Assembly: GCF_964222135.1 (NCBI RefSeq) | Contig: NZ_CAXQBR010000051.1 | Location: 32,451 to 96,450 of the forward strand | Reading direction: 5' to 3' | Source: Euzebya sp. | GTDB taxonomy: Bacteria > Actinomycetota > Nitriliruptoria > Euzebyales > Euzebyaceae | Length of the DNA: 64,000 nt | In this document: in pieces, positions 9,026-16,636 of the stretch | How the letters are laid out: the number at the start of each line of letters is the position of its first letter | How positions within the stretch are numbered: position 1 is the stretch's first letter | The notes under the pieces: generated by a model | What the model saw: only the letters and a program-made list of their open reading frames with translations | Databases searched by the model: none | What the model was told of the DNA's origin: nothing | Translations under genes and position numbers: made by a program

Positions 9026-9403
9026 TCAGTCGTGCTCGCGCGTCGACGTGGCGAGTCGGTGCGCAATGGTCGGGGTGTCATCCACGTCGCCACGTGCGAC
9101 GGCCATGACGAGCTCGTAGGCCTCGTCGTTGGTGGAGGTCAGTCGGTACCCGTTCATGCCGTAGAAGGCGATGACCGCCGCCAGACCGAGTCGCTTGTTG
9201 CCGTCGACGAGGGCGTGGTTGCGAACGATCGAGTGGAGCAGCGCTGCTGCTTTGTCGTGGACGGAGGGGTAGGCGTCCTCACCGAATGCCGTGGCGTCTG
9301 GCCGGGCGGTGGCCGCTTCGAGCAGTCCGACGTCGCGGACCTCCAACGCGTGGAGCACGCGTCGGGCGATGTGGAACAGGTCGTCGACGTCGAGGTAGAT
9401 CAT
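9026..9403 (-). CDS. doc: Doc-family toxin (Fic fold, 125 aa)
   Basis: Full-length death-on-curing toxin. The Fic/Doc motif is present as HALVDGNKRLG at about residues 66-76, with catalytic His and the phosphate-binding GNKR. Known Doc proteins are kinases that phosphorylate elongation factor Tu and stop translation. The N-terminus MIYLDVDDLFHIARRVL is typical of the family. The start codon overlaps the stop of the antitoxin gene upstream (ATGA), so antitoxin is made first. The pair lies just outside attL of the mobile element, next to an eroded integrase tail, and may be cargo of an older element. Confidence 0.9.
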   Translation of the reverse strand: MIYLDVDDLFHIARRVLHALEVRDVGLLEAATARPDATAFGEDAYPSVHDKAAALLHSIVRNHALVDGNKRLGLAAVIAFYGMNGYRLTSTNDEAYELVMAVARGDVDDTPTIAHRLATSTREHD

Positions 9404-9603
9404 TCGTCGAGACGGCGTAGCGCCTCGGCGTAGCGGGGCAGCTCCTCGTCGAGCACTTCGTCCAGGAGCTCGCGGCGGCTGGTGCGCTCGATGTAGGTGC
9501 GGACCGCTTCTCGGGCGACCTCTTGCATCGATCGTCCCTCGCGGGCGGCGCGGCGCCGCAGGGCTTCGGTCTCGGCCGCGTCCAGCCGCAGGGTCATCGC
9601 CAT
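9400..9603 (-). CDS. Ribbon-helix-helix antitoxin of the Doc pair (67 aa)
   Basis: Small antitoxin, MAMTLRLDAAETEALRRRA followed by a second amphipathic helix and an acidic C-terminal tail (LLDEVLDEELPRYAEALRRLDE). The first 45 residues fit the ribbon-helix-helix DNA-binding fold (CopG/Arc type), and the acidic tail would bind and neutralise Doc. It is therefore unlike the Phd antitoxin of phage P1, although RHH-Doc pairs are well known in actinobacteria. Start is the ATG whose upstream region carries the repeated GATACC element; in-frame codons further upstream are not supported. Confidence 0.85.
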   Translation of the reverse strand: MAMTLRLDAAETEALRRRAAREGRSMQEVAREAVRTYIERTSRRELLDEVLDEELPRYAEALRRLDE

Positions 9604-9612
9604 GGCCGCGAC

Positions 9613-9630
9613 GATACCACTTGTGATACC
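9613..9630. promoter_or_regulatory. Direct repeat in the antitoxin promoter
   Basis: Two copies of GATACC, 12 bases apart, frame the imperfect palindrome ATACCACTTGTGATAC directly upstream of the antitoxin start. Autorepression by the RHH antitoxin is the usual arrangement, and this is the likely operator and -10 region. Inferred from position and symmetry. Confidence 0.4.
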
Positions 9631-9667
9631 GGCGGCCGCGACGTGGCGGCGCACCCCCGAGATGGGC

Positions 9668-9755
9668 CGGGACGATCTGACGCGTCCCACCGGCGCGTCC
9701 GGACCCTCACCGACCCCGTCCCGACCTCGACGAACGGGATCCAAGTGCACGCTGA
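9668..9755 (+). pseudogene. Eroded 3' tail of an integrase from an earlier element
   Basis: This stretch aligns by eye with the last 100 bases of the intact integrase gene (17936-18037). Shared landmarks in order are GGGACGAT, CTGACGCGT, CCGGCG, CCCTCACCG, a CGAC-rich segment, AAGTGC and GCTGACCTGC, including the TGA stop at 9753-9755. Small indels have destroyed the frame. Similarity continues into the tRNA-like attL sequence. It lies outside the present element, on the flanking side, so it is best read as what remains of a related integrase inserted earlier at the same tRNA. No other part of that gene is recognisable upstream. Confidence 0.7.
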
Positions 9756-9784
9756 CCTGCAGGCATCTGGCGGAGACGGTGGGA

Positions 9785-9824
9785 TCGAACCCACGGGACC
9801 GTTGCCGGCCCGACGGTTTTCAAG
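9785..9824. repeat. attL: displaced copy of the tRNA-Ser 3' region
   Basis: The 40 bases from TCGAACCCACGGG to GGTTTTCAAG are identical to those inside the intact tRNA-Ser gene. Similarity extends about 35 bases further left (GCTGACCTGC...GGAGACGGTGGGA) with one T missing in the T-loop and a few substitutions, and stops sharply on the right. The block runs from the anticodon loop to the T-arm, the usual crossover segment for tyrosine integrases. The region from here to the relaxase (9825-10189) has no gene; it holds the GCGTACC repeat described separately and the relaxase promoter. Confidence 0.88.
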
Positions 9825-9941
9825 GCCAATACCGTCGTCCCAGGGGATGCCATCGCGTGCCATGCGGTGCCACCAAAACGGTGTCTGACCTGCGATTTCG
9901 CCGAAGAGCCGTCTCGGGGCTGCTGGACGTTTCGCGGCCGC

Positions 9942-9961
9942 ACGCGTACCGCATGCGTACC
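9942..9961. repeat. Candidate integrase arm site, left end
   Basis: ACGCGTACCGCATGCGTACC contains GCGTACC twice, 11 bases apart. A copy differing at one base in 20 lies at the other end, 100 bases inside attR; this one is 118 bases inside attL. Matching position, orientation and sequence at both ends suggest binding by integrase or excisionase. The right copy also lies within the integrase coding region, so conservation there could be partly protein-driven. Confidence 0.5.
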
Positions 9962-10189
9962 ACGGACCGGGCCTGGAGCGACCCACCCGCGACCCTTCCA
10001 GCCGCGCCGCCGGTCCAGCCCTCGACGGTCCCGCAGCTGCAGCGCCACCGCCACATGGCGTGAGAGGGACGACCATCGCATCGTCTTGACCGTCCCCAGA
10101 GCCGACGCTTCCTCTCGTCTCCGCCGCTGCTGCCGCTCGAGGAGATGGCTTCACAGACTGGCAAGCGTTTGCGCGGGGGCGGTGGCGCC

Positions 10190-12847
10190 GTGTTGAACAT
10201 CGGCAAGCTCGCCGCCGACGGCGGATCCTACTACCTGTCGGTGGTGGCCTCGGGGGTGGAGGACGACTACCTCGGCGCCGGGGAGGCGCCGGGTCGCTGG
10301 GTCGGCGCCGCCGCGGCGGAGTTGGGGCTCGAGGGGTTGGTGGATGCCGCGGACCTGGAGGCGGTGCTGGCCGGCAGGCACCCGGCGACGGGGGCGGCGC
10401 TGCGGACGATGGGGCGCAAGGCGACCGTGCCCGGCTTCGACCTGACGTTCCGGGCACCGAAGAGCGTCGCGCTGGTGTGGGGGCTGGGCGAGCGGGAGGT
10501 CAGCGACGTGGTCCGCGCCGCGCACGACGCGGCGGTGGCCGATGCGCTGGGCTACCTGGAACGCCATGCCCTCCGGACCCGCGTCGGTGCCGACCGGACG
10601 CTCACGCCGGTGACCGGGGCGGTCGCGGCGGTGTTCCGCCACCGCACCTCACGCGCTGGCGACCCGCTGCTGCACAGCCACTGCCTGGTCGCCAACCTCG
10701 CCCACACCCCCGACGGGCGGTGGCGGACGATCGACAGCCGGTCGGTGTACCGGCACGCCAAGACCGCCGGGTACCTCTACCAGGCGTCGCTGCGGCATCG
10801 GCTGACCACCGAGCTCGGCGTGGCCTGGCAGCCGGTCGTCAACGGGGTCGCCGACGTCGCGGGGATCCCCCGAGCGGTCGTCGAGCACTTCTCCCAGCGG
10901 CGCGCGCAGATCCTGCGGCACCTCTCCGCGAGCGGCCACACCTCGGCCAAGGCCGCCCAGACCGTGACGCTCGCGACCCGGCGGGCCAAGGACGGCCCGG
11001 TGGACGGCGCGACGCTGCAGCAGCGGTGGCGGCGCCGGTCGGTCGCCGTGGGGTTCGGCCCGGCGGATCTCACCGCCCTGTTGCACGTCGAGGTCCGCCG
11101 CGGCCTCGACGATATCGACGTGGACGGCGTCGTCGCCGCCCTCGGCGCGGCCGACGGGCTGACCGCCCACCAGTCGACCTTCACCCGCCGAGACGTCCTG
11201 CAGGCGTGGTGCGACCGCCTGCCCCGCGGCGCGTCGGTGGCCGACATCGAGCAGCTCGCCGACGCGACGCTGGACCACGCCCCTGGGACGGTCCTGCGCC
11301 TCGGCAGCCCGCCCACCACATCGGTCAGTGGCGTCCACCAGGTCCTCACCGCCCTCGCCGGTCACGTCGGGTTCGGCGTCGCCTCCGCGCCGGGGCTGTG
11401 CGGCCAGCTGGAGACGATCCTGGCCGACAGCCCGCTCACGCCCGCCCAGCTCGCTGACCGGCTCCTGGCCGAGCCTCTGAGCGGTGTCCGCGACCCCGCC
11501 GCCGTCCTGGCATGGCGGATCCGGCGGGTCGCCGGCGAGCTCGGCATCGTCCTTCCCTCCGGACCGGCGCCGCGACAGGGCCGGCTCCCCGCCGACCCGA
11601 CCGAGGCGCGGTACTCCACTCCCGCCCTGGTTGCGATTGAGCGTCAGGCACTGGGCCACGTCGCGGCAGCGAGGGCCATCGGGACGTCAGCAGAGACCAC
11701 CGAGGCGGTCCTCGCCGACTGGTCGCTGTCGACCGAGCAGCAGGCCATGGTCCGTCGGCTCTTGACCAGCCGCGACGGCGTTCTCGTCGTCGTCGGGCGC
11801 GCGGGGAGCGGCAAGACCACCGCACTCGCCGCCGCCGTGCAGGGCTGGACCCACGAGGGCCACACCGTCACCGGCACCGCCCTCGCCGCACGGGCGACCA
11901 AGGAGCTCAGCGACCGCACCCAGGTCCCCGCCACCACCCTCGACCGGCTGCTCGGCGACCTGGCCACCCGCCCGCTCGACCACGCCGACGTGATCATCGT
12001 CGACGAGGCCGGCATGGTCGGCACCCGCAAGCTGGCCGCGCTCATCGCCGCCACCACCACCGCCGGGGCCAAGCTGGTCCTGGTCGGCGACCACCGCCAG
12101 CTGCCCGAGATCGACGCCGGCGGGCTGTTCCGCGCCCTCGCCGAAACCACCGACAGCATCCACCTCACCAGCAACCGCCGCCAGCACGACCCCGCCGAGC
12201 GCGACGCGGTCGACGCGATCCGGAACGGAGACCTCGCCGCAGTCCCATGGTTCCTCGCCGACGGGCGCAGCCACATCGCGGCGGACCTCGACGCCGCGGC
12301 AGTCGCGGCGGTGGAGGGGTGGTGGCGTGACCGCGACGCCGGCCGGTCGAGCCTGCTGCTGGCCGCCACCATCGAGCAGGTCGCCGCGCTCAACCAGGCC
12401 GCCCGCGCCCACCTGGACGCCGGCGGTCGGCTGTTCGGAGCGGAGGTGGCGTTCGGTGCCACGGGCTATCGGGTCGGGGACGAGGTGGTGTGCCGCCGCA
12501 ACGACGTCGAGCTGGGGTTGCTCAACGGCACCACCGGCGTCGTGCCCCTCGACACCACCGCGGGGCTGTTCATCACCGACAGCGACGGCACCGGACGCTG
12601 GCTGCCCGCCGCCTACGTCACCGACCACGTCGAGCACGGGTACGCCACGACCGTCCACCGCGCGCAGGGCCCGCACCGTGGACACCACCCACGTCCTGGT
12701 CCACGACGCCACGTACCGCGAGCTGGCCTACGTCATGTTGAGCCGCCATCGCGACCGCAGCCATGTGTACGCCGTGGCAGACCCTGGCCCCGTCCCCCAC
12801 TGTGCCACAGCCTACCTCGAACGGGCGCTGGAGCGCTCCCACGCTGA
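10190..12847 (+). CDS. MobF-type relaxase with TraI/TrwC helicase domain (frameshifted near the end)
   Basis: Conjugative relaxase that would nick oriT and unwind the transferred strand. I chose the GTG giving VLNIGKLAADGGSYYLS because family members begin this way; an ATG 45 bases upstream is also open. The N-terminal TrwC domain has the catalytic Tyr pair near residues 14-15 and the metal-binding His motif LLHSHCLVANLAH (His 162 and 164). The helicase part has Walker A GRAGSGKTT (Lys 542) and Walker B IIVDEAGM (Asp 605). At 12670-12674 a likely extra C in GGGCCCGC throws the frame just inside helicase motif VI (VHRAQG), so the last 59 residues as read are not native. The true tail lies in the next frame. 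Confidence 0.85.
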   Translation: MLNIGKLAADGGSYYLSVVASGVEDDYLGAGEAPGRWVGAAAAELGLEGLVDAADLEAVLAGRHPATGAALRTMGRKATVPGFDLTFRAPKSVALVWGLGEREVSDVVRAAHDAAVADALGYLERHALRTRVGADRTLTPVTGAVAAVFRHRTSRAGDPLLHSHCLVANLAHTPDGRWRTIDSRSVYRHAKTAGYLYQASLRHRLTTELGVAWQPVVNGVADVAGIPRAVVEHFSQRRAQILRHLSASGHTSAKAAQTVTLATRRAKDGPVDGATLQQRWRRRSVAVGFGPADLTALLHVEVRRGLDDIDVDGVVAALGAADGLTAHQSTFTRRDVLQAWCDRLPRGASVADIEQLADATLDHAPGTVLRLGSPPTTSVSGVHQVLTALAGHVGFGVASAPGLCGQLETILADSPLTPAQLADRLLAEPLSGVRDPAAVLAWRIRRVAGELGIVLPSGPAPRQGRLPADPTEARYSTPALVAIERQALGHVAAARAIGTSAETTEAVLADWSLSTEQQAMVRRLLTSRDGVLVVVGRAGSGKTTALAAAVQGWTHEGHTVTGTALAARATKELSDRTQVPATTLDRLLGDLATRPLDHADVIIVDEAGMVGTRKLAALIAATTTAGAKLVLVGDHRQLPEIDAGGLFRALAETTDSIHLTSNRRQHDPAERDAVDAIRNGDLAAVPWFLADGRSHIAADLDAAAVAAVEGWWRDRDAGRSSLLLAATIEQVAALNQAARAHLDAGGRLFGAEVAFGATGYRVGDEVVCRRNDVELGLLNGTTGVVPLDTTAGLFITDSDGTGRWLPAAYVTDHVEHGYATTVHRAQGPHRGHHPRPGPRRHVPRAGLRHVEPPSRPQPCVRRGRPWPRPPLCHSLPRTGAGALPR

Positions 12848-12935
12848 TCAACTCGCCCTGGTCTCGATGTCCCACGATCAACTGCGTTGTGAGTCCGGGA
12901 CCACGCTCGGCGGCCGGCATGCCCCGGCTCCTTGA
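12675..12935 (+). pseudogene. Out-of-frame C-terminal end of the relaxase/helicase
   Basis: The reading frame one base over continues the helicase exactly where the upstream frame is lost: TVDTTHVLVHDATYRELAYV, then MLSRHRDRSHVYAV. This is the conserved end of UvrD/RecD-like helicase motif VI and the strand after it. Removing one C from the run at 12670-12672 restores RAQGRTVDTTHV. The tail after motif VI is short (about 45 residues), so even a repaired protein lacks the long C-terminal scaffold of large TraI proteins. It is either a real inactivating insertion or a base-calling error in a C run. Confidence 0.8.
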
Positions 12936-13059
12936 CTAGTCTGCTCCCATCCTGCCCGCATACACACGCCACCTGACCCCCGCCCACCCAAGATTCGGCC
13001 TCGGCGACGGTTAAGTTGTGCCACACTTGGGCCAGACCGCCAAGAGGAGGAGGGTTTGC

Positions 13060-13851
13060 TTGACCGTACGACCGCTTGATCTAGGCCCGCCCGAGAGCAT
13101 CCACCTTGAGGAGTCGCCGCTCACGCTCGTCGTCGCGCAGATCCGGCATGAGCATCTGGCTGCCGCCCTCGACAGCCGACGCGTCATTGACATCCATGAG
13201 TACGTCGCGGACTTTCTCGGAGAACTAAAGGAGGTCGAGGAGCACTCACTGCAGGTCTCCCCGCAAATAGGTCGTGGCGTCGCCATGTCCGCCGGCGCCC
13301 CCACTAGGAGTTGGCAGATCCGTGGCAAAGACTCATGGGTCGCGACTCTCTCACCGGAGGCCTTCTCCCTCGAGACACGGGCATACCAGTCGTGGACGCA
13401 CTTCAGGGGGCGGCTGGAACAACTCTGCGCAGGCGTCATGAAGATTCTGTCGCCGCAGGTCCTCTCGCGAGTGGGATTGCGCTATATTGACGAGATTGCG
13501 GTCGAGGAAGTGGAGGCGCCCGGCGATTGGGTCGGACGTATAGACTCGGCCTATCTAGGGCCCGTCAGGCATCCAGAAGTAGGTGCCTCCGTGATGAAGT
13601 CCGAGCAGATCATCGAGTTCCTCGCTCCAAACGATGTGAGGGTTCGGCTTCGACACGGAAGCCTCTTGGCCGAGGACGAGACGCCTGTGTACCTACTAGA
13701 TCATGATGTCTTCGCCCAACCAGGTTCTCGCCTCACCATGGTCGATCTATTTGAACGACTTGATAGCATGCACAGTATTGCGGTGGCGCTCTTCCACCAA
13801 AGTCTCGACCGCGATTTCCTCGTCAGCCTGCGAGGGGGGGACGCCCCGTGA
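13060..13851 (+). CDS. TIGR04255-family protein (263 aa)
   Basis: First gene of the cargo cassette. I placed the start at TTG because AGAGGAGGAGG lies six bases before it; an in-frame GTG 42 bases upstream lacks such a site. Family features are clear: a conserved N-terminal strand (LTLVVAQIRHEHL), then WQIRGKDSWVATLSPEAFSL, then YQSWTHFRGRLEQL, and the hallmark VLSRVGLRYIDEI in the middle. TIGR04255 proteins are sporadically distributed, about 250 residues long, of unknown function, and typical of accessory DNA. No catalytic motif or membrane segment is visible. The stop overlaps the next start (GTGA), so the products are probably made together. Base composition is far lower in G+C than the relaxase and integrase. 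Confidence 0.82.
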   Translation: MTVRPLDLGPPESIHLEESPLTLVVAQIRHEHLAAALDSRRVIDIHEYVADFLGELKEVEEHSLQVSPQIGRGVAMSAGAPTRSWQIRGKDSWVATLSPEAFSLETRAYQSWTHFRGRLEQLCAGVMKILSPQVLSRVGLRYIDEIAVEEVEAPGDWVGRIDSAYLGPVRHPEVGASVMKSEQIIEFLAPNDVRVRLRHGSLLAEDETPVYLLDHDVFAQPGSRLTMVDLFERLDSMHSIAVALFHQSLDRDFLVSLRGGDAP

Positions 13852-14585
13852 AGGTGATGCGTCGTCCACGTACTCGGACGCATCCGAGGCTAACACGTAG
13901 CACTTCCTTCAGCTCTGCTCTGAGGCTTCTTCGTGATACTGATCTGCTAATTGATCGCATTGATCGAACACTTCACCACGAAGAAATTGGCAATTTCAAC
14001 TACTTACTTCAAGAAACAGCACTTGTGCCTACGGGGTCCGGTGTTGACATGAGGCCTGAGACCGACACGGACATCGCGTCGGTCACCCTTCCATGGCAAT
14101 CGAACCTCGCACGCTGGCTTCCGACGCGAGGAGAAATGCACCGGCCCACGCCCGGTGGCCGGGCAGCAACGGCCGTCGCCGCGTTTGACGAGGTCAAGCG
14201 CGGGCTAGGACTTAATGTCCGTGACACAGCGCGCATCGTCGACCTTTCGCACAATACAGTTCAGGCTTGGCGCAAGCACGAGCGGGAGCCCTATCCAGCA
14301 ACCGTGCGGAGACTGCTAGAAGTGAAGAATTTGGTTGCAGCGCTCAACGCGAAGGGATGGACTCCAGATGACTGGACCAAGAACGCTCCAGGCTCAGATG
14401 ACAGCTACTTATCAATCCTGGAACGTGAAGACGGCCCAGAGGAAGTGGGTCGTTTAACGCACTGGATTCTTTTCGAGTCCCGCTACAGACCGTCGTCGCT
14501 CGTCGAGGACGAGTATGACGAAGTGGATGACGCTACATCGTACATTCCAAACGCGATAGCGGCGGGCAATCGGCGGAGGAATTGA
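13848..14585 (+). CDS. HTH protein of the cargo cassette (245 aa)
   Basis: Starts at a GTG overlapping the TIGR04255 stop. A helix-turn-helix is visible at about residues 118-150: LNVRDTARIVDLSHNTVQAWRKH, followed by a basic, helical segment (YPATVRRLLEVKNLVAALNAKGWTPDDW). That layout resembles the C-terminal half of Xre/MbcA-like antitoxins or a transposon-type HTH, but the match is only general. The first 100 residues have a helical, charged start and no recognisable domain. The C-terminus is acidic (VEDEYDEVDDATSY). It contains a TTA leucine codon (NYLLQE), rare in such GC-rich DNA, supporting recent acquisition. Probably the regulatory or DNA-recognition part of the cassette; function not known. 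Confidence 0.7.
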   Translation: MKVMRRPRTRTHPRLTRSTSFSSALRLLRDTDLLIDRIDRTLHHEEIGNFNYLLQETALVPTGSGVDMRPETDTDIASVTLPWQSNLARWLPTRGEMHRPTPGGRAATAVAAFDEVKRGLGLNVRDTARIVDLSHNTVQAWRKHEREPYPATVRRLLEVKNLVAALNAKGWTPDDWTKNAPGSDDSYLSILEREDGPEEVGRLTHWILFESRYRPSSLVEDEYDEVDDATSYIPNAIAAGNRRRN

Positions 14586-14588
14586 GGG

Positions 14589-15494
14589 TTGATAGACGAG
14601 CAGATCCCGAATGGTCGCGAGGAGTGGCCACCTGAACTCCTAGAGCATCTGAAGACCTTTCGGCAGGGCGACGTTGTCGAAAGTCCGCCGTTTGCCTATT
14701 GGGGCCTGCCACATCACGGCGTCCTTGATCTAACGAAGTCATTCGAGGGCGAGGGAGAAATTGTTGCTGCTGAGCGTCCGCCCTATGGGCTCATCCTTAC
14801 CCAAACATGCGATCTAGTCGAGGAAGATGCGAGACGGCCGCGTTACCCATATGTCCACCTCTGCCCGGTCGTCAACGGCGACGAAGAGGTGAATGGAGAA
14901 CCACGTATTCCTGCGGGCCGGCGAGGGAACATCGAACGGGGCCGCGTCAAGTACCAAATTCTTCTTCCCGACCTGCCTGGCGGTTGGTGGGTGGCAGATT
15001 CTCGACTGATCATTGCGTGTGAGAAGGGCTGGCTTGTCGAGAGGCAACCAATCCGGGCCTTCAATGATGAGTCCCAACGCTGGTCGGTTGGGCCTTGGGT
15101 CGGTAGGTCCTTCTATCAGCCGGCCTTCGCCGGCAAGTTTGTGCAAGGAGTGCAGATTCCGCTAATCCAGAGCTTGCTGGATGTGAAGAAGCACGAACCA
15201 GAGATTTTCGCCGCCATCGACGGCTGCGTCGAGGAGTTCTGTCTCGCCGGTGCCGACCATGACGACCTTGATGATGCAGCCGTAGTTGTACTGCTTAGAA
15301 CCCGGAACGAAGAGGCGATAAGTTGGCTACAGGACACTTGGGTGCAGTGGAACGACTCGGCCGCAGCTTGCGAAATTAACTTATTGCCACTTCGGTTTGA
15401 GGAGTTGGACGACATCTCACTCAAGGAGTACCGAAGTCTAACGACCATACCGCTTAGGGAGGCAACCCCCTTTCCGGATGCATACGAGCTATAG
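14589..15494 (+). CDS. 'QTCDL'-motif protein of the cargo cassette (301 aa)
   Basis: Starts at TTG, with GGAGG nine bases upstream and only three bases after the previous stop. The most conserved-looking segment is YGLILTQTCDLVEEDARRPRY at about residues 66-86. An ILxQTCD(I/L) motif followed by a proline-rich strand recurs in uncharacterised accessory proteins, and the Cys-Asp pair is a candidate active or metal site. The rest is mixed alpha/beta with many Trp and acidic residues and no membrane segment. It has low G+C and carries a TTA codon, like its neighbours. It completes a three-gene transcription unit; I do not recognise an enzymatic family. Confidence 0.65.
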   Translation: MIDEQIPNGREEWPPELLEHLKTFRQGDVVESPPFAYWGLPHHGVLDLTKSFEGEGEIVAAERPPYGLILTQTCDLVEEDARRPRYPYVHLCPVVNGDEEVNGEPRIPAGRRGNIERGRVKYQILLPDLPGGWWVADSRLIIACEKGWLVERQPIRAFNDESQRWSVGPWVGRSFYQPAFAGKFVQGVQIPLIQSLLDVKKHEPEIFAAIDGCVEEFCLAGADHDDLDDAAVVVLLRTRNEEAISWLQDTWVQWNDSAAACEINLLPLRFEELDDISLKEYRSLTTIPLREATPFPDAYEL

Positions 15495-15868
15495 TCTAAG
15501 GGAGCCGGCCCTTTCGAAACGCCTGATGGATCGATCGCTTGACGTTGATGACCGTTTCGGCTTGTGCTGTGGTCAGTTGGCTATGATTGTCACTCCCTCA
15601 AGGTCAGCCTTGCGGACGTTTTCATATCTCAATCGCGCCTAGCGATTGGATCTCAAGCTCTTCGAATGGCTTCGTGCAAGCGGTGGTGCAACTCGTATAG
15701 GTCTCTGCGCGGCTAACTGGTGTGTCGATGAGGGGCGGTTGTCGCTGCCGCCCGCGCCTTCGGCGCGGTTGCCGCGTTGGCTCTGGGTCCGGTCGGCGCG
15801 TGCCTGCTTGGGGCTGAGAGCGGTGCCAGTAGCCTGCGGGCGAGGACGTGATCGGCGAGCGGTAGGAC
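15495..15868. other. Intergenic stretch between cargo cassette and GntR gene
   Basis: No convincing gene. Composition changes from AT-richer to GC-rich near 15720, marking the right edge of the imported cassette. The only structure I see is the hairpin at 15752-15768. The promoter of the GntR gene should lie in the last 100 bases, but no clear -35/-10 pair is visible. Confidence 0.5.
15752..15768. terminator. GC hairpin after the cargo cassette
   Basis: CCGCGCC-TTC-GGCGCGG forms a seven-pair stem with a three-base loop about 260 bases after the last cargo gene and 100 bases before the GntR gene. There is no T-tract. A U-less terminator or a regulatory stem-loop are both possible. Confidence 0.35.
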
Positions 15869-16576
15869 GTGGAACAGTCGCAGGCGCGCAAGGTCGCGGG
15901 GTCATCAGCGTACGGCCAGCTCGCAGACCTCTTGCGGGACAAGATCGTCGCGGGCCAGCTGACCGCCGGGGCGAAGCTGCCGAGCGAGCGTGAGCTCTGC
16001 GCGGAACACGGGTTGGCGCGGGGCACCGTGCGGCAGGCGCTGAACCACCTCCGCGAGGAAGGGCTCGTGGTCATCCAGCACGGTCGAGGGGCGTTCGTCC
16101 GTGCGACTCCCAAGCAGATCCCCGTGCCCGTGGACGGCCCGTCCGGCCCGCCCGCGGTCATTGTGGCTGCGATCACGGACGCCGGTCTGCCCGCCACCGC
16201 ACGTCCGATGGGACTCGGCCCAGAGGCCTTCGACGACACCGTGCGCACCGGCGTCATCGTGTTCGCGGACGCCGAACCGGTCGCGACGTGGCAGGCGGCC
16301 ATCCGCACACCCGGCCCGGCCCGTCACGACCCCGAGCGGGGCATCCACGCGGCGTTCCCACCCTCCCCACCCGGTCCGCGCACCACGACGCGGGCCCGAC
16401 TCGTCACCCGCGACGAGCAGCGGCTTTTTCGCCTCCCCGCGACCACGACCGTGCTCGAGGTGGAGACCACGTACGACAGCGCCGGCACCGCCGTCCAGCA
16501 CACCGCGGTGTACCTCGCCGACCGGATCGCCCTCACCACCGGCCCCACCAAAGCGTCCGACGACGCATCTGCTTGA
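15869..16576 (+). CDS. GntR/HutC-family repressor of the mobile element (235 aa)
   Basis: The N-terminal winged helix is canonical: SAYGQLADLLRDKIVAGQL, then GAKLPSERELCAEHGLARG and TVRQALNHLREEGLVVIQHG, roughly residues 13-77. The C-terminal part is a reduced UTRA-like ligand domain (LVTRDEQRLFRLPATTTVLEVE...). GntR-family KorSA proteins keep actinomycete integrative elements such as pSAM2 quiescent. The gene lies directly before a near-perfect HutC-type operator (16599-16614) in front of xis-int, which makes repression of excision its most likely task. It starts at GTG with a GGTAGG-like ribosome site. High G+C matches the integrase module, not the cargo. Confidence 0.85.
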   Translation: MEQSQARKVAGSSAYGQLADLLRDKIVAGQLTAGAKLPSERELCAEHGLARGTVRQALNHLREEGLVVIQHGRGAFVRATPKQIPVPVDGPSGPPAVIVAAITDAGLPATARPMGLGPEAFDDTVRTGVIVFADAEPVATWQAAIRTPGPARHDPERGIHAAFPPSPPGPRTTTRARLVTRDEQRLFRLPATTTVLEVETTYDSAGTAVQHTAVYLADRIALTTGPTKASDDASA

Positions 16577-16598
16577 CCCCCGTCATCCACAGTGCTCA

Positions 16599-16614
16599 AC
16601 TGGTCTGTACCAGT
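16599..16614. promoter_or_regulatory. HutC/DasR-type operator before xis-int
   Basis: ACTGGTCTGTACCAGT is a perfect 6-4-6 inverted repeat. It matches the known GntR/HutC operator form TGGTCTAGACCA (DasR/NagR-type sites) in both arms and differs only in the central bases. It sits between the GntR-family repressor gene and the excisionase start, overlapping the expected promoter. Binding by the neighbouring repressor is inferred. Confidence 0.72.
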
Positions 16615-16636
16615 ACGGATGAGGAGTGGGGGCATC

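Noticed and set aside
15646..15993. Small ORF before the GntR gene
   Set aside because: Arg/Ala-rich, spans the composition boundary, no ribosome site, and overlaps the GntR start in another frame.
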